Part shown: piece by piece, positions 61,912 to 64,000 of the stretch | Layout: the number at the start of each line of letters is the position of its first letter | How positions within the stretch are numbered: position 1 is the first letter of the stretch | Source of the DNA: Planctomicrobium sp051466335 | GTDB taxonomy: Bacteria; Planctomycetota; Planctomycetia; Planctomycetales; Planctomycetaceae | Direction: 5' to 3' | Assembly: GCF_051466335.1 (NCBI RefSeq) | Contig: NZ_CP195793.1 | Coordinates: forward strand, 4,650,001-4,714,000 | Length of the DNA: 64,000 nucleotides | The notes under the pieces: model-generated | Databases searched by the model: none | Told to the model about the DNA's origin: nothing | Seen by the model: the letters and a program-made list of their open reading frames with translations, nothing else | Position numbers and translations under genes: made by a program

Positions 61912-62436
61912 TTACTTCTTGTCGTAGTTCACAAAGAGGACCCCCTTACGCTCTGTGACTTTCACAGCGTAGTCCCCGTAGTCGAAAATCGTGCGATTGC
62001 GCCGAGGCTGGCACTCCACCGTCTCACATGCACATGGTGGAACGCAGATCTCGATCAGAACTGATTCACAGTGGTCACACGGATTCGGCACTGCCACAAT
62101 TTTCTTTACGGCACAGGGAGCGATGTTACGCGCCTGGATCACCTTCACTCGTGGATACAAGCCGAGAGTTCCACCATCGCAACTGTCGCAAACAAAGCAC
62201 CCGGGCTGAACAGTCACAGGAATTCCATGACCTGGAACGACGATCGCTCCATTCACAACGATGTCAGGTTCAGGTTGCAGTGCTCCAAGCTGGGAATGCA
62301 ACACTCGTGTCGGGACTGGGGCGTACTGCTCGTCTGCTGATACGATTTCGCCGATCGCTGGTGCCACCATCGGTGGACGAGCGAATGCCGTTGTCGCAGA
62401 TGCGATCACCAACGCCATGGCAAAAAAACGCTTCAT
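61912..62436 (-). CDS. Exported cysteine-rich planctomycete protein, 174 aa
   Basis: Start at 62436 ('MKRFFAMALVIASATTAFAR') gives a clear signal peptide with an AFA cleavage site; the longer frame to 62496 lacks one. The mature part has paired cysteines: 'GCFVCDSCDGG', 'NIAPCAVKK', 'NPCDHCESVLIEICVPPCAC' and 'ETVECQP', then ends 'IFDYGDYAVKVTERKGVLFV' with 'NYDKK'. The spacing suggests a metal or disulfide-stabilised periplasmic protein. Function unknown. A strong terminator follows it. Confidence 0.8.
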   Translation of the reverse strand: MKRFFAMALVIASATTAFARPPMVAPAIGEIVSADEQYAPVPTRVLHSQLGALQPEPDIVVNGAIVVPGHGIPVTVQPGCFVCDSCDGGTLGLYPRVKVIQARNIAPCAVKKIVAVPNPCDHCESVLIEICVPPCACETVECQPRRNRTIFDYGDYAVKVTERKGVLFVNYDKK

Positions 62437-62635
62437 GAACTTCTCCCATGAGTACGGATTTTGGTGTGAACCTCGACGATGAGTCTTTGACTTCAAGACT
62501 CAATTTTAATAGCCGTCGAGCCCTCACCCCTCCTTGGTAGTGTGAACTTTGAGTCTCACACAATCGGCACAATCATAGTGAAACCAAGGTGTCGCTGACA
62601 GTAAACTTGAATAAATCAGGATGAATGGACATCTT

Positions 62636-62956
62636 TCATTTGAAATTTTCCTCACAATTATTCCACGCAAGCTCACCATTACTTTCACCCTCCCCGTCCT
62701 GACAGGACAGGTCACCCAGGATGAAACTGATCTGACCATCAACGGGAAGAGTGACGAGAAAACTGAGCAGTACACCAATCACAGCCGTCGCAACCGGCGG
62801 GAGGAGATCGCATCAACGCCTTCAAACTGGATACCATTTGACGATCTCGTTCTGGCGATTGGGATCAGTCCCCACCTCAAAAGCGTACAAGCGGGTTGGG
62901 CACGTCGAAGAAAAATTAGGGTGATCGCAAAGCTGCACATCTGTTCCAGGCGACAT
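62636..62956 (-). other. Possible small or decayed gene(s) on the minus strand
   Basis: Two short protein-like frames follow each other. The first is a 44-aa frame from an ATG at 62956 to a TGA at 62822 ('MSPGTDVQLCDHPNFSSTCP', 'RLYAFEVGTDPNRQNEIVKW'). The second, in another frame, ends at 62636 ('VIGVLLSFLVTLPVDGQISF', then 'GESNGELAWNNCEENFK') and has only a GTG start at 62782. Together they look like parts of one small protein broken by a frameshift, or two tiny genes. The gap 62437-63025 has no better candidate; the longer plus frame (62621-63001) is not convincing. Confidence 0.3.
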
Positions 62957-63025
62957 CGGGAAACGACGCTGATCCTCCCTACTTTTCTGCCTTCACTTTA
63001 GGAGCGCCCCGCCCCAACAGAATGG

Positions 63026-63808
63026 CTAATTTGCCAGTGGCAAAGCGGGAGCCTGAGGGAATTTCACCGCCGGATCGAGTCGTTCCTCAAACTCTTCATG
63101 TGGCTCCAGATTGATCGATTCAATCATCTTGCGCACCCAAACTGGGACGACCTGGCTCGATGCTCCCGAATCTCCAGTGGCGAAATCGAGTTCATTCTTC
63201 CAATGAAGATGGTCGACTCGCAAACACACCAACACGTCCCCACGCTTTCCTGTGACAACCCCTTCCACCAGATGAAAAACCTGGCTATTTTCCTTCGCAA
63301 CCTCAAACGTAAAAATGACTTGCTGATTGCCGACCTTGAAGATCTCCTGATGAGTTTGTTGAGGATCCACAATCAGCTCAGTCCCCCCGGACGCCTCTTC
63401 CAGCATCGTTTTCCGAATATGCCGCCGAATCGTTTCGTCAGTTGAAAATCGTGTGCTGACTTCCAGCAAGGTTAATACGCCGTCTCCGACATATCGCTGA
63501 TAGTAGGCGCCTCGCAACCTCACAAGAAACGCAAGGTTCCACTCAATCGCACCTTGCGGTTGAAACACTTCGGGAATTTCGATGTTGATGATTTCCCGAG
63601 TCAGCGATTTGGCCAGATCCGGGTTCTCGCTCAGACTGGGGCGGAACCACCACGCTGCAATTCCGCACAGACAGCACGAAATCAGCAGAAGTGTCGTCAC
63701 AACTCCAACCAGAACAGCCAGAAGCGGCCGAACTTTCGACTCACGATGTTCGTGATTCAGCGCGGTTCGCATCTTCTCGCTGGGCGAAAGTTCCTTCGAG
63801 TCACTCAT
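63026..63808 (-). CDS. Hypothetical protein with one N-terminal membrane helix, 260 aa
   Basis: Function unknown. ATG at 63808 ('MSDSKELSPSEKMRTALNHE') or five codons earlier at 63823. A membrane helix lies at about 30-50 ('LLAVLVGVVTTLLLISCCLC', then 'GIAAWWF'). The outer part has 'EIINIEIPEVFQPQGAIEWN', 'YYQRYVGDGVLTLLEVSTRF' and 'VWVRKMIESINLEPHEEFEE'; no catalytic motif is recognised. I recall planctomycete proteins of this plan only as hypothetical. A hairpin (63840-63880) just upstream ends a gene beyond the window. Confidence 0.7.
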   Translation of the reverse strand: MSDSKELSPSEKMRTALNHEHRESKVRPLLAVLVGVVTTLLLISCCLCGIAAWWFRPSLSENPDLAKSLTREIINIEIPEVFQPQGAIEWNLAFLVRLRGAYYQRYVGDGVLTLLEVSTRFSTDETIRRHIRKTMLEEASGGTELIVDPQQTHQEIFKVGNQQVIFTFEVAKENSQVFHLVEGVVTGKRGDVLVCLRVDHLHWKNELDFATGDSGASSQVVPVWVRKMIESINLEPHEEFEERLDPAVKFPQAPALPLAN

Positions 63809-63839
63809 TTGCGGAAAGTTCACATACAGGAAAACAAAA

Positions 63840-63880
63840 AGACGCTTAACAACACAGTTTTAGTGTGCCGTTAAGCGTCT
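63840..63880 (-). terminator. Terminator for a minus-strand gene beyond the right edge
   Basis: AGACGCTTAAC (63840-63850) and GTTAAGCGTCT (63870-63880) are perfect 11-bp arms; the loop can add a CACA/TGTG pair. On the minus strand the stem ends in TTTTTGTTTT. No coding frame ends before it inside the window. Confidence 0.7.
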
Positions 63881-64000
63881 GGAATTGCGAACGAATAGAT
63901 CGGAAATCCGATCGATTCCTCACACTATCGCATTGTAATCACCAACCAACCGCCTTCAGCAGTTAGGTCAGTCACAGAAAGTGTGATGATTCTGTCATTA

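Noticed and set aside
62621..63001. 126-codon plus frame near the right end
   Set aside because: No start context or family resemblance; the minus strand has more protein-like short frames.

Overview
The window is two different pieces of DNA joined at about 33.95 kb. The right part (about 34 to 64 kb) looks like the chromosome of a member of the Planctomycetota, probably a Planctomycetaceae-type organism. It carries a DUF1559 protein, a TIGR03009-type protein, a very large secreted PQQ-propeller protein, VWA-domain proteins next to ExbB/ExbD genes, and ordinary housekeeping genes (pdxJ, gcvT, msrA, lspA, a KDPG aldolase). The left part (1 to about 33.95 kb) is visibly richer in G+C. It is an integrative and conjugative element (ICE) that runs off the left edge of the window, so its left end is not seen.

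Layout of the element, left to right. (1) A leftward operon at 0-3.5 kb: a small conserved protein, a long ParB, an ArdC-type antirestriction protein and a 90-aa protein. (2) A small module at 3.8-5.8 kb with an AlpA-like regulator and a P4-type tyrosine integrase, bracketed by a ~35 bp imperfect direct repeat. (3) A cargo block at 5.9-12.75 kb bounded by two remnants of IS5-type transposases. It holds a lipase-like protein with a long disordered tail, a small exported protein, a 988-aa coiled-coil protein with a central hydrophobic segment, and two small proteins. None has a clear described system. (4) A transfer-start region: inverted repeats that could be oriT, a MobF (TrwC-like) relaxase-helicase, and an accessory protein. 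(5) Cargo: an ICMT-like membrane methyltransferase, a VapBC pair, a strongly structured stretch and a 1069-aa LRR-Roc-COR (Roco) GTPase. (6) A rightward transfer/maintenance operon at 22.8-29.9 kb: an AAA-like ATPase, a ParB interrupted by an in-frame stop, a small membrane protein that resembles the N-terminus of the next gene, a VirD4-type coupling protein, and six small proteins. (7) An arsenic operon (arsR, DUF6428, arsC, acr3), leftward. (8) A large serine recombinase whose reading frame runs through a 3'-terminal hairpin and into tRNA-Ser(GGA), the presumed insertion site.

The mating-pore genes (VirB4 and others) are not in the window and would have to lie further left or be supplied elsewhere. 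The element has two recombination systems (tyrosine and serine). The serine recombinase at the tRNA junction is the better candidate for moving the whole element; the tyrosine integrase module may be a nested or older insertion.

On the chromosomal side the main groups are: a leftward exbD-exbD-exbB-TPR operon close to lspA and a VWA gene; a PQQ-propeller gene translationally coupled to an amidohydrolase; an MMPL/HpnN-type exporter; and a run of leftward genes at 57-64 kb for envelope or exported proteins, several with clear intrinsic terminators. All calls come from reading the sequence and translated frames. No database search or structure prediction was run, so family names rest on recognised motifs.
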